A stretch of DNA of 64,000 nucleotides from Nocardiopsis sp. CNT312. Lineage in GTDB: Bacteria; Actinomycetota; Actinomycetes; Streptosporangiales; Streptosporangiaceae. Under the pieces are notes generated by a model, which worked only from the letters and a program-made list of their open reading frames with translations, ran no database searches and was not told where the DNA came from. Both the position numbers and the translations under genes were made by a program. Below, one piece after another: positions 8,195 to 17,013 of this stretch; position 1 is the stretch's first letter; each line of letters begins with the position of its first letter. The stretch spans positions 204 through 64,203 of the forward strand of contig NZ_AZXF01000018.1 in NCBI RefSeq assembly GCF_000515115.1. Reading direction: 5' to 3'.

Positions 8195-9119
8195 GCACCA
8201 CTCCCGCTCCCTCCACCAGCCCCCGCTTCGCCCTCACCCGCGACCGCGTCCACGACGTTCTCGCGGCCCTGTGCGAGGAGGCCGGGCTGGGAGCCAAGGC
8301 CGCTGGTGACGCCGAGCTGATCAAGTTCACCAACAACGCCGTCTACCGCCTCCCCCGTGTGGGGTTGGTGGTGCGCATCGCCGGATCGGCGACCGTGGCC
8401 GAACGCGTCCCCGTCGTCATCCAAGCGGCCCGGTGGCTCGCCCAGCACGACGCTCCGACGGTGCGGTTGGTCGAGGATATCCCCCAGCTGGTGCGGGTCG
8501 GTGGGGCGACAGCGACTTTCTGGCACCTGGTGCCCTCCACCGGCCCCGAACCGACAGGGACCGATCTGGGCCGCATCCTCCGGCGCCTCCATGCCCTGCC
8601 CGCCCCGGGTTTCGCGCTGCCGTCGTGGGAGCCGTTCGCGCGCATCCGCAGCCGCATCGCGGACGCCGAAGGGCTGGCCGAGGCCGATCGGGTCTTCCTC
8701 ACCGAGCGCACCGACCACCTGGAGCTCCTGGTCCAGGACCTGGAGTTCGAACTCCCCGCCGGGGTGCTTCACGGCGACCCGTTCATGGGCAACCTCATCC
8801 CCGGCCCTAACGGCCCGGTGATCTGCGACTTCGACAGCCTCAGCCACGGCCCTCGCGAATGGGACCTGATCCCCGCGGCCGTCGGCAAGGTCCGCATGGA
8901 TTACCCCACCGACCACCACAGCCCGCTCGCGGCCGAGTACGGGTTCGACGTCCTCACTTGGCCCGGGTTTCCTGTCCTGCGCCAGCTCCGCGAGCTCAGG
9001 CTCGTCACCAGCGTCCTGCCGGTCCTGAACACCAACCCCGGCCTCCGCACCCAGTGGCGCCACCGCCTCGACACCCTCCAGCGCAGCGACACCACCACCC
9101 GCTGGTCCACCTACAGGTA
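8191..9119 (+). CDS. APH-family phosphotransferase
   Basis: 309 residues from ATG 8191, which overlaps the ancestral stop of the XRE gene by ATGA. The kinase motifs are GVLHGDPFMGNLI (catalytic loop) and VICDFDSLSHGPREWDL (metal-binding loop); the N-lobe has NNAVYRLP and VVRIAG, with the latter in the usual nucleotide-binding strand. XRE-regulator/phosphotransferase pairs are common in actinomycetes; the substrate is unknown. Because of the upstream deletion this frame is also continuous with the XRE frame, so it may be made as a fusion, alone, or both. Confidence 0.75.
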
Positions 9120-9128
9120 GACACGCAC

Positions 9129-9159
9129 CAGGTGACGGGAGGCGATCCCGGCACACGCC
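9129..9159 (+). repeat. Dispersed hairpin repeat, copy A
   Basis: Contains GTGACGGGAGGCGATCCCGG followed by CACACGCC. CGGGA and TCCCG can pair round a GGCGA loop. Related copies occur at 25563, 26715 and 48760. Function unknown. Confidence 0.45.
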
Positions 9160-9180
9160 ACAGCCTCCAGCAGACCCAGT

Positions 9181-9752
9181 GCAAGACACCTGTCTCTGAA
9201 CACCGTCAAGCGCTACGCGCGCGTTCCCGAACCCGACCGGCTGCGCCGTGCCCGTGCAGCACCTCTTCGGCGGGATTCGCCAGCTCGGCTACCAGGGAAG
9301 CCTCAACCTGCTCTAGCCTGCTCGACAGCGACCGGGAGTCGGTCCCGCCCAAGGCCTTCGGCAAGCTTCTCCTGGCCCGCCCCGAACGGCTCACACCCGA
9401 AGAGGGCCAGACTCTCACCGAGCTGACCGAGGCATGCCCGGAGATAACGCGGCTGGCCGACCACATCGGCGGCTTCACCCGGCTCCTGGAACCCGCCCCG
9501 GGCAACGCCGAGGACCTGACCGCGTGGATCGCCGACGTTCGTGAGGACGATCCTCCCCGCCTGCACGCCTTCACCCGCGGACTTGACCACGACCGGGCCG
9601 CGGTCGACGCGGTGGAACCGCCCGAACCCGAGGACCGTCACGTCCTCGCGGCCGCCGTCCGGGAACGGTCACGGATGTGCTTACCCGGCCTCAACGGGAT
9701 GGCCCGCACCGCGATGCGAGCGGGCCGGCGGTTCCGGGCCCAGAATCCCTGA
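9181..9752 (+). pseudogene. ISL3-family transposase remnant
   Basis: Pieces of an ISL3 transposase survive in different frames. LNTVKRYARVPEPDRLRRA (around 9196-9252) is followed, after a deletion, by VQHLFGGIRQLGYQGSLNL. A second frame then carries the conserved C-terminal half, including PPKAFGKLLLARPERLTPEE, ITRLADHIGGFTRLL and LHAFTRGLDHDRAAVDA, to the stop at 9752. The catalytic core between them is missing, so the element is dead. It marks a boundary between the regulator region and the next gene group. Confidence 0.72.
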
Positions 9753-10209
9753 GATCCGGCAGACCCGTGACCGCTGAGTGGCCGGAACCGGTCACTGCGC
9801 CTTTCCATGTGCCGCAGCCGAGGAGTCCGTCGATGCCGACGGCCGACATGCCGCTGTGCCGAACCGGCACTGTTGATCTCGGTGCAGGCCACGGCTGTCA
9901 CCTTGGGATTCGGTTCCATTCCAGCCGACCGATAGCCCGGCGGCGGTCGTTCGCGTGCAAGGAAAACGGTCAGGCCAGCCGCCCGGCAGAAAGTCTCCCA
10001 TACCCACAAAAACACCCCAAAGGGTGCAAAACGGAAGTCTGATTTGGGCGTGGATCTCATATTTTGGACACATGAAAGATGCGTTGCCCGAGTTCGTGCG
10101 GTATACATCTATGCCGAGAACGATTTACCCGGCCACGCAGAGCCTTCCGTCAAAGGCGACAGTCGGACACCTGCAGACATCCCGCCTCCCATTTCAGGAG
10201 CTTCTGCAC
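9753..10209. other. Intergenic region upstream of the diiron-oxygenase operon
   Basis: No gene-like frame. The last 170 bases are lower in GC and contain sequences such as CATATTTTGGACACATG (around 10058) that could serve as the operon promoter. TCAGGAG at 10195-10201 is the ribosome binding site of the following gene. Confidence 0.45.
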
Positions 10210-11133
10210 ATGACCACCCCTTCGTTGGGCTGCCCTAGGCCATCGGGAACAGCGTACTCCTCTATCGACGCCACATTGAGTCAGTTTTCCGAGTACCGTG
10301 ACTTTCGATCTGGAGCCCTGGATCGCGCTGTTTACAGCAAATTGATCGAGCAGAGCTCCGATGAGCTACTCGAGGCCGGCCTCAACAGAGACCAGATGAA
10401 TCTATCGACTCGCTTCCCTCTCGACGATCTCGCGTTCGTCAAAGAGACGATCACCTCGCTTCGCCAGCAGTCGGTCCTACCCGACAGAGACTTCTCCACT
10501 TCGGGATATTCGGACTGGGAGCGCCTGGTCGCATCATTGTACGACCACGGCGGGAACATGACCTATATATTTCCGGAGGAGGCGCTGTTGATCCACGCCC
10601 TCGCCTCGGTCATCAAGCCTCGGCATGCGGTTTTCGCTGGTTCCTACTACGGATTCTGGGCGATCTGGGCGGTGCGGGAGGTCGTCGCCGCAGGCGGTGA
10701 GGTCACCCTGATCGACACGGATGACACCGTCATGCACCTGGCCCAACGGAACTTCGAACGCCTGGGCGTGTCAGAAAACGTCAACTTCGTCGTGGCGGAT
10801 GCGATCTCCTACTCGCGGGCGGAGCTCGCCGACATCGACTTCGTTGCGCTCGACGCGGAGGGGCCGAAGTCCTGCGCGGATGAGGACCTGCGGGACAAGG
10901 CGATCTACTATCCCATCACGCAAGCGATAGCCCCGGCGATGCTTCCTGGGGCGATTCTTCTGGCCCACAATGTCCTACTGGAGAACGTGACGCAGAACGC
11001 GTACTTCGAGGAGCGCATCGCCTACAACGAGCTCCAGTACGCGCGCTGGCACAGTTTTCTCTCAGAGCAATTCGACTTCCGTATATCCTATCCATCCACA
11101 GAAGGGGTGGGGATCTACCGGAAGGCTCGATGA
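10210..11133 (+). CDS. SAM-dependent methyltransferase-like protein
   Basis: 307 residues, taking ATG 10210 preceded by TCAGGAG. The C-terminal half has a class I Rossmann pattern: HAVFAGSYYGFWAIWAV in the place of motif I, then VTLIDTDDTVMHLAQ with an acidic residue at the end of strand 2, and NVNFVVADAISYS. The glycine motif is weak, so catalysis is not certain. Codon use is slightly less GC-biased than elsewhere, with ATA codons, suggesting acquisition. It is the first gene of the operon and overlaps the diiron-oxygenase gene by ATGA. No close functional assignment is possible. Confidence 0.65.
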   Translation: MTTPSLGCPRPSGTAYSSIDATLSQFSEYRDFRSGALDRAVYSKLIEQSSDELLEAGLNRDQMNLSTRFPLDDLAFVKETITSLRQQSVLPDRDFSTSGYSDWERLVASLYDHGGNMTYIFPEEALLIHALASVIKPRHAVFAGSYYGFWAIWAVREVVAAGGEVTLIDTDDTVMHLAQRNFERLGVSENVNFVVADAISYSRAELADIDFVALDAEGPKSCADEDLRDKAIYYPITQAIAPAMLPGAILLAHNVLLENVTQNAYFEERIAYNELQYARWHSFLSEQFDFRISYPSTEGVGIYRKAR

Positions 11134-12083
11134 TGTGCGGATCCACAGGGTTAGCCGTCGGCTGTCAAGCGCAGTTCTCGTGTCCCAAAGAGCTGTTCCG
11201 CACAGGAGCCTCAGAAGAGCCGCAGAACGACTATCGCAGTCCGTTCCGGGACTGGCATGAGCGCGCCAGTGTTCGCAAGGAACCCCGCCGAGTCCTTTCC
11301 CCGTCGGACGACCGATACCTCCTGTTTGATGCCGACCTCGTTCCCACGAGCTCCCACATCCTGGTCCAAGAGCTTCCCGATCCTCAGCGGAACGAGGTGC
11401 TGACGCAGCACCTGTACCGCTACCTAAAGTTCACCACGCAGTTGGAGCAGCTGGTGGTGAACAAGACGATGCTGGACATCGCCTATGGCCGTATCGGCGT
11501 CGACCTCCCCCGCGGAATGGTGTTCGACGCGCACAAGATCTACTGTGACGAGGCCTACCACGCCCTCTTCTCAATGGATATGTACCGCCAGGTCATCGAT
11601 GCCACCGGCGTGGCACCCCGCATCGGCTCCGACCCCCATTTCTTCCGCAGACTGCGACGTCTACTCGAGGACGTCGACCCGTCGATGAGGCTCCTGGTGG
11701 AACTGCTATTCGTGTTCTGCTCCGAGACCCTCATATCCGGGACTCTGGACAGCGGGCGCGATCAGCAGGTGGACCCGGCGGTTCACGAGATGGTCAAAGA
11801 CCATGCGAAGGACGAGGGAAAGCACCACGCCTACTTCGCATCGTTCCTCTTCCATCTGTGTCCCCAGATCCATACCAAGTACCAGGAATCAGCCGCAGCG
11901 CTGATCCCGGACCTGATCATGACATTCCTAGAGCCGGACAGGGAATCGCTGGTAAGTGAACTGTGCGGATACGACCTAAGCCAGGACGAGGCCGAGCAGG
12001 TCGTCGCGGAGACGTTCACCAGAGATGTCGTCAGAGACATACGCGCGGGCGACCGCGCGTCACACACTCAGATACTGCCGTGA
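11130..12083 (+). CDS. AurF/CmlI-type diiron N-oxygenase
   Basis: 317 residues. The diiron ligand motifs are visible in order: CDEAYHALF (ExxH), CSETLISGTL (Glu), and KDEGKHHAYF (ExxxH/H). This pattern is typical of AurF-family four-helix oxygenases that oxidise aryl or alkyl amines to hydroxylamine, nitroso or nitro groups. The start ATG 11130 overlaps the previous stop, and codon 8 is TTA (11151), which in Streptomyces-type hosts would make translation dependent on the bldA tRNA. In this context it is the likely key oxidative enzyme of the operon, acting on an amine or amino-sugar intermediate (inference). Confidence 0.82.
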   Translation: MMCGSTGLAVGCQAQFSCPKELFRTGASEEPQNDYRSPFRDWHERASVRKEPRRVLSPSDDRYLLFDADLVPTSSHILVQELPDPQRNEVLTQHLYRYLKFTTQLEQLVVNKTMLDIAYGRIGVDLPRGMVFDAHKIYCDEAYHALFSMDMYRQVIDATGVAPRIGSDPHFFRRLRRLLEDVDPSMRLLVELLFVFCSETLISGTLDSGRDQQVDPAVHEMVKDHAKDEGKHHAYFASFLFHLCPQIHTKYQESAAALIPDLIMTFLEPDRESLVSELCGYDLSQDEAEQVVAETFTRDVVRDIRAGDRASHTQILP

Positions 12084-12152
12084 AGCCGGAGTGCTCGACC
12101 ATCCCGCGGCAGTAGAGCGATTTCACGAGCTTGGATTGATCGAGGAGGATCA

Positions 12153-12656
12153 ATGACCGGCGCCTATGCAATCCGCCCCGCAGAAATCTCGGACCTGGAA
12201 GGGATCCGGGAGATTCTGAACCATTTTATCCGCACGAGTGACGCGACCCTGGACTACGACGAAAAGTCCGAAGCCGACATGGAGTCCTGGTATAAGTCCC
12301 ATAACGACCGCTATCCCGTCTACGTCTGCCATGAAGAATCCGGGCGTGTTGTCGGTTACGCGTCCCTCAGCCCGTTCGCCGCTCGGGCCGGTTACCAGGC
12401 GAGCGCGGAGATCTCGGTCTACGTCCGGGAGGAGGCCCAGTCCCGGGGAACCGGAATCGCCTTGTGCGAACGGATGACCTCGCTGGGGATGGAGACCGGT
12501 TTCACCGCGATCACCGCGATCATGACATCGACGAACAAGCCGTCCATCCGCATGGTCGAGATCCTCGGTTACCAGCGCACCGGGAGCCTTCGGAACATCG
12601 GTGCGAAATTCGGACGGCCTGTCTCCTTGGAGATCTACCAGATCTACCCCCAGTAG
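12153..12656 (+). CDS. GNAT acetyltransferase, phosphinothricin-acetyltransferase-like
   Basis: 167 residues. The layout is that of the PAT subgroup: N-terminal IRPAEISDLEGIREILNHFI, acidic ATLDYDEK, strand GRVVGYASLSPF, AEISVYVREEAQSRGTG with the CoA-binding turn, then STNKPSIRMVEILGYQRTGSL. The RGTG pyrophosphate loop is kept. Such enzymes N-acetylate small amino compounds and often give self-resistance in clusters making toxic amino acids. It lies in the same direction as the diiron oxygenase after a 69-bp gap with GGAGG upstream. Confidence 0.85.
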   Translation: MTGAYAIRPAEISDLEGIREILNHFIRTSDATLDYDEKSEADMESWYKSHNDRYPVYVCHEESGRVVGYASLSPFAARAGYQASAEISVYVREEAQSRGTGIALCERMTSLGMETGFTAITAIMTSTNKPSIRMVEILGYQRTGSLRNIGAKFGRPVSLEIYQIYPQ

Positions 12657-12763
12657 GAGCTCTTGAGTGGTTCTCCCGCAGGCGCGAGGACCACGAACGG
12701 TCAACGATGCGACACAACTGCATCGAACGGAGCATTTTCCTGCACGCGCACAGAGGAGACACG

Positions 12764-13780
12764 ATGAGTACCCTGCATTTCGACCGCCATGTCGCCGAAC
12801 AACCCGACACCGTACGACGGCTACTCACCGATCCTGAGGTCCCGGCGTTGGATCCGGGACGACCGATCGTCTTCACAGGTATCGGAACCTCGCTGCACGC
12901 GGCGCAGATCGCCGCCGGATGGGTGGAGGCCCTTACCCACGGCCGTGTTCGGGCGTCGGCGGTCAACGCCCACGACCTGGCCGTGACCAGTGCGGTGCAG
13001 CCGACCGACCAGGTCGTGGTGATCAGTCATCGGGGGACGAAGCGCTACCCGAACATGGTGCTGCGCAAGGCCTCCGAGGTCGGAGCCGCGACGGTGTGCA
13101 TCACCGGGGTCGGCCAGGCCGAACCCGAGGCGAACCTGGTGCTGCGGACCTGTCCCCAGGAAAAGGCGAGTACGCACACGGTTTCCCACACTGCCGCGCT
13201 GACGGTTCTCGCCCGACTCGTCGGCGCCCTCCTCGAGGATGCCGCGTCCGAACTCATCGACGCGCTGAGGGATGTCCCCGGGCAACTGGAGCGCGCGCTC
13301 GCATTCCGCCCGTCCGCCGCAGCGGTGGATGCACTGGTCCGCGACGAAGGGGTTCCCGCACTCATCGCGGGCACGGGAACGGACGCCATCACGGCACAGG
13401 AGGTCGCGCTCAAGCTGAAGGAGGGCACCTATCGGTGGGTCGAAGGAATGCACACCGAGTTCGCGCTCCACGGCACCCCAGCGGTGTTCCGGCCCGGAAT
13501 GTCGGCCTTCCTCATCGCCCCGTCCGGGGAAGACGGGGGAAGATACGAGGATCTCTCCGGCTTTCTGGGAAAACTCGGTGCCCGGGTCCTGCGCTGCGCC
13601 GACGATGACCATGCGGACCTCCGGTTTGCCCGGACACACCCTCTGATGCGGCCGATCGTCGCCACGCTCCCCTTCCACCTGCTGGTGTCGGAGGTCGCCC
13701 GTGAGGTCGGGTCCAGTCCCGACCTGACCCATTTCGAGGCCGAGGCCTGGAAAGCCGCGTTCTCGCAGGTGACCCTGTGA
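12764..13780 (+). CDS. Double-SIS sugar-phosphate isomerase, GlmS C-terminal-like
   Basis: 338 residues from ATG 12764 with AGAGGAG upstream. Two SIS domains are visible: VFTGIGTSLHAAQIAAGW with VVISHRGTK, and ALIAGTGTDAITAQEVALKLKEG, the last matching the E-x-A-L-K-L-K-E catalytic stretch of glucosamine-6-phosphate synthase. The glutamine amidotransferase half of GlmS is absent, so it would act as an isomerase, deaminase or ammonia-dependent synthase, or as a drug-insensitive decoy. It implies an amino-sugar phosphate in the pathway (inference). It overlaps the next gene by GTGA. Confidence 0.82.
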   Translation: MSTLHFDRHVAEQPDTVRRLLTDPEVPALDPGRPIVFTGIGTSLHAAQIAAGWVEALTHGRVRASAVNAHDLAVTSAVQPTDQVVVISHRGTKRYPNMVLRKASEVGAATVCITGVGQAEPEANLVLRTCPQEKASTHTVSHTAALTVLARLVGALLEDAASELIDALRDVPGQLERALAFRPSAAAVDALVRDEGVPALIAGTGTDAITAQEVALKLKEGTYRWVEGMHTEFALHGTPAVFRPGMSAFLIAPSGEDGGRYEDLSGFLGKLGARVLRCADDDHADLRFARTHPLMRPIVATLPFHLLVSEVAREVGSSPDLTHFEAEAWKAAFSQVTL

Positions 13781-15152
13781 GCGGGGCCCCGTCCACCGGC
13801 GACGCGGTGACCCGCGCGTACTTCGAGGCCTGTGAAACGGGTGATCTGGCGGAGGCCGTCTGGAAGGCCCCCTTCCCCCGGTCGTTCCGTGACCTTTGGT
13901 GGGACCGCCTGCTGGCCCGCCCGCTGTTCATCCCCGAGGCCGAGATGAACCGGCTCGTCGATGACCTCGGCACATATTTCGACCTCCTCGTCGACCTCCC
14001 CGAGCGGCTTTTCGGCGGCGATCTCCATCAGTATGGCAAGGCCGTCGGGATGGCGCGGCCGCGTGTCGAACTGCTCAGCAGGTTCCACAGCACGTCACCC
14101 ACACGTTTCGGGCGGGCCGATCTGTACCGCGACGGTGACGGCTTCAAACTGCTGGAGTTCAACGTCGCCAGCGATGTCGGAGGCATCGAGTACTCCGAGT
14201 TCAACCGGAGTCTCATGGAGGTTCCGGTGTTCGAGGACTTCGCCGCTGGGTTCGGCCTCGGCCACGTTCACACCGGCGAGCACCTCGCATCGCTCTGGCG
14301 TGAGGCGGCGGCCCGCGCCGGGCGGGGGACCGAGCCGACGGTCGCGGTGATCGGTGCTAACGGGAACACCCGCACACTCGAAAAACTGCTGGTCGCCATG
14401 CAGGAGATGATGGCCCGTCTGGGGGTTCCGATGCGTGTCGGTGAGATCCCCCAGGTGCGGTCCAGGAGCGGACTGGTAGAACTCGACGGTGAGCCGATCG
14501 ACATCGTGCTCCGGTTCTTCACCGTGGACGACCTCTGGGAGGACCCGGAGCTGCTCTCCCGCGCAGAGGTCCTCTTCCATGCGCACGAGGAGGACCGGGT
14601 TCTGCTCTGGACGACCCTCGACAGCTCCCTGTACTCGAACAAGGGGGCCATGGGGCTGATCTCGCGGGCGCGGTCGGAAGGAGCATTCAGCGACCGTGAG
14701 CTCGCACTGGTCGACCGCCTGCTCCCGTGGAGCAGGGTGCTCGGCCGGGGGACGCCCCAGTGTGACGGCGAAGAGGTCGACCTGTTCGAGTACTGCCGTG
14801 CCAACCGGGCCGACCTCGTGTTGAAACCCAATCAGGGGTTCGGCGGCCAAGACGTCATCGCGGGATGGGAGGTGTCCGACCGCGAATGGCGGGAGCGGCT
14901 CGCCCGATGCCGGGGGCAGGACTGGATCGTCCAGAGACGGGTCGTTCCACGGGAGGACGTCATCGTGGACGTCGGAACCCGCGAGAGCCGCCGATGGGCC
15001 TCCACATGGGGGTCTTCCTGACCCCTGCCGGGTATGGCGGCTCGATGGTCAGAGGCCTTCCGGTGGACGGACCGACCGTCCTCTACTTCGGAAACCGGGA
15101 CGCGAGAAGCACCGGCGTATTCACCTACCCTGAAGCGGAGCTCCGCTCATGA
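13777..15152 (+). pseudogene. ATP-grasp-like ligase, frameshifted near its C-terminus
   Basis: From GTG 13777 a long frame encodes an ATP-grasp-type protein with LLEFNVASDVGGIEYSEFNR, VAVIGANGNTR and VLKPNQGFGGQDVIAGWEV (phosphate/lysine loop). It stops early at 15021 after DVGTRESRR. The homologous C-terminus (MGLHMGVFLTPAGYGGSMVR, VLYFGNRDARSTGVF) follows in a second frame and stops at 15152, where it overlaps the MFS start by ATGA. A one-base indel near 14990 thus splits the gene; real decay and sequencing error are both possible. If repaired, the protein would be about 458 residues and probably forms an amide bond on an amino acid or amino sugar. Confidence 0.7.
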
Positions 15153-16409
15153 CGGCACAAGACGCCCCACAGGATCAGACCCGGTCACAGTTGGGTCCCG
15201 ACTTCCGTTCGCTCTGGCATGGCCAGATCGCGAGCATGGTGGGAAGCCAGGTCGGCGACGTCGCGATCCGGCTACTCGTCGCGACGGTGCTCGCCGCGAC
15301 CCCCCTGCAACTGGGACTGCTGTCCGCGGCCCAGACCGCGGCGTTCCTGATCGTCGGCCTCCCGGCCGGAGTCTGGCTTGACCGCGTGCGGTGCCGTTCG
15401 GTGCTCATCGTCGCCGATATTGTCCGCGCCGTACTCCTGGCCACCATTCCCGTCGCCTGGTGGCTTGGCTACCTCTCGTTCGCCCAAGTGCTGGCCGTGG
15501 TCTTCTTCTCGGGCATCGCCCACGTGTTCTTCGACGTCGGTTACCAGACCTATCTGCCCAGGCTGGTGGACCGGGAGCAGTTGGTCGTGGCGAACGCCAG
15601 GCTGGAATCGAGCCGCTCGGCGGCGGCCGCCGCCGGACCCGCGTCCGCCGGTGCCCTCATCCAGGCGATGCAGGCGGCCAACGTCATCCTGATCAACGCC
15701 GTGACGTACATTCTCTCCGCGGTCATGATCAGGCGGATCAAGTCCACCGAGGCCCTCCCCCCGGCGCGGCCGCGCAACATTCGCGCCGAGATCCGGGACG
15801 GACTGCGGTTCGTGGTCCGCCACCCGATCCTGCGCGCCCTCAGTGGAGCCGCGGCCACCTACAACTTCTGCTACGGCATGCTGCTGCCGACCGTCATCGT
15901 GCTGCTCGTCACCGATCTCGGACTCACCGAGGGAATGGTCGGCCTGCTGTTCACCTGCGCGGGCATCGGCGGGTTCGGAGGTGCGCTGATCGCCCGCCGC
16001 GTCATCGAACGCGTCGGTCTGGCGAAGGCACTGATCGCCACCGAGATCGTGGCAGGGCCGCTGGTACTCGCGTTGATGCTCACGGCTCCGGGATGGGGCC
16101 TGATCGTCTTCGCCGTGTCCTACCTGCTCCTTCACCTCGCGCTTTCGATCTTCAACGTGGCCAGTGTGAGTCTGCGGCAGTCGCTGTGCCCGCACGAATT
16201 CATGGGCCGGGTCACGGCCAGCATGCGATTCGTCGCCTCGGGCGCCCTGCCTCTGGGGGGGCGTTGCCGGTGGTGTCGCCTTGGAGCTGATCGGTACCGA
16301 TGGCACGCTCCTCCTCGCTGGCTGCGGTCTGCTTGGCACCGTGGTCTGGCTCCTGGCGTCCCCCTTGCGTAACGGAACGACTGGCCTCGCCACGGAAGGG
16401 AATTCATGA
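15149..16409 (+). pseudogene. MFS exporter with a poly-G frameshift near the end
   Basis: About 370 residues of a 12-helix major facilitator are intact, with the loop motif GVWLDRVRCRSVL between helices 2 and 3 and clear helices throughout. At 16255-16261 there is a run of seven G. Downstream the correct protein reads on in the other frame (GVAGGVALELIGTDGTLLLA, then LLGTVVWLLASPL) to a TGA at 16407-16409 that overlaps the next ATG exactly. As given, the frame goes off at the run and ends at 16372. A single extra G explains everything. The exporter probably belongs to the diiron-oxygenase operon. Confidence 0.78.
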
Positions 16410-16879
16410 GGAACGACATGCCGGAACGCCGCCGGCTTCCCCGGGTGCCGGCCGAGTTGTTCGTCTACGGGAGTCTCACCGTCCACGAAGTGCTGCGGTC
16501 GATCCTGCGGCGCGAGCCCGGGACACGACCGGGATCGGCCCGGGGTTGGCGCGTCGCGGCTGTGCGTGACCGGGTCTACCCAGCGCTCGTGGCGGGAGAG
16601 AAGACCGTCCACGGCCTGGTATTGACCGACCTCAGTCCCACAGAGTGGGACCTGCTCGACAGATTCGAGGCCCCCGCGTACGACTTGGTCGAGATCCGGT
16701 TGACCGACGGCAGCACCGCCTGGACCTATGTGTGGGGAGGAACCCCGGACCGGATCTCGGACGACGACTGGGATCGTGACCGTTTCTGCGCCGACGAACT
16801 CCCGCGTTATCTCGAACTCACCATCGCATGGTGCGATTCGGTACGGTCCTCCGCGCCCGTCTCCGAGGATTCGCCATGA
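16406..16879 (+). CDS. Gamma-glutamylcyclotransferase-like protein (BtrG-like fold)
   Basis: 157 residues. The diagnostic FVYGSLTVHEVL substrate-binding loop lies near the N-terminus and the catalytic-type glutamate region as WDLLDRFEAPAYDLVEI. Members release 5-oxoproline from gamma-glutamyl amines; in butirosin biosynthesis BtrG removes a gamma-glutamyl protecting group. Between two ATP-grasp-type ligases, a protect/deprotect role is plausible here (inference). It overlaps both neighbours by ATGA. Confidence 0.75.
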   Translation: MRNDMPERRRLPRVPAELFVYGSLTVHEVLRSILRREPGTRPGSARGWRVAAVRDRVYPALVAGEKTVHGLVLTDLSPTEWDLLDRFEAPAYDLVEIRLTDGSTAWTYVWGGTPDRISDDDWDRDRFCADELPRYLELTIAWCDSVRSSAPVSEDSP

Positions 16880-17013
16880 CGGGCTCGATCACCCGCACCG
16901 CGCCGCGTCGCGTGGTGATCGTCGACGCCTATTCCACGGGACGCCTACTGACATACGAGCTCGCGGGCAGGGGCGCTCACCTGATCCACGTTCAGCCCCG
17001 ACTATTCAGCTGA
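16876..17013 (+). pseudogene. ATP-grasp ligase N-terminus, truncated by IS insertion
   Basis: The ATG at 16876 overlaps the preceding stop. The 45 visible residues contain RRVVIVDAYSTGRLLTYELA and GAHLIHVQ, the first strand-turn-helix of an ATP-grasp amino-acid ligase of the BtrJ/DdaF-like class (family members begin with VDxYSTGR). Homology ends at about base 17008, where the IS1380-type element begins. No downstream part of the gene is found on the far side of the transposase in this window. Confidence 0.68.
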
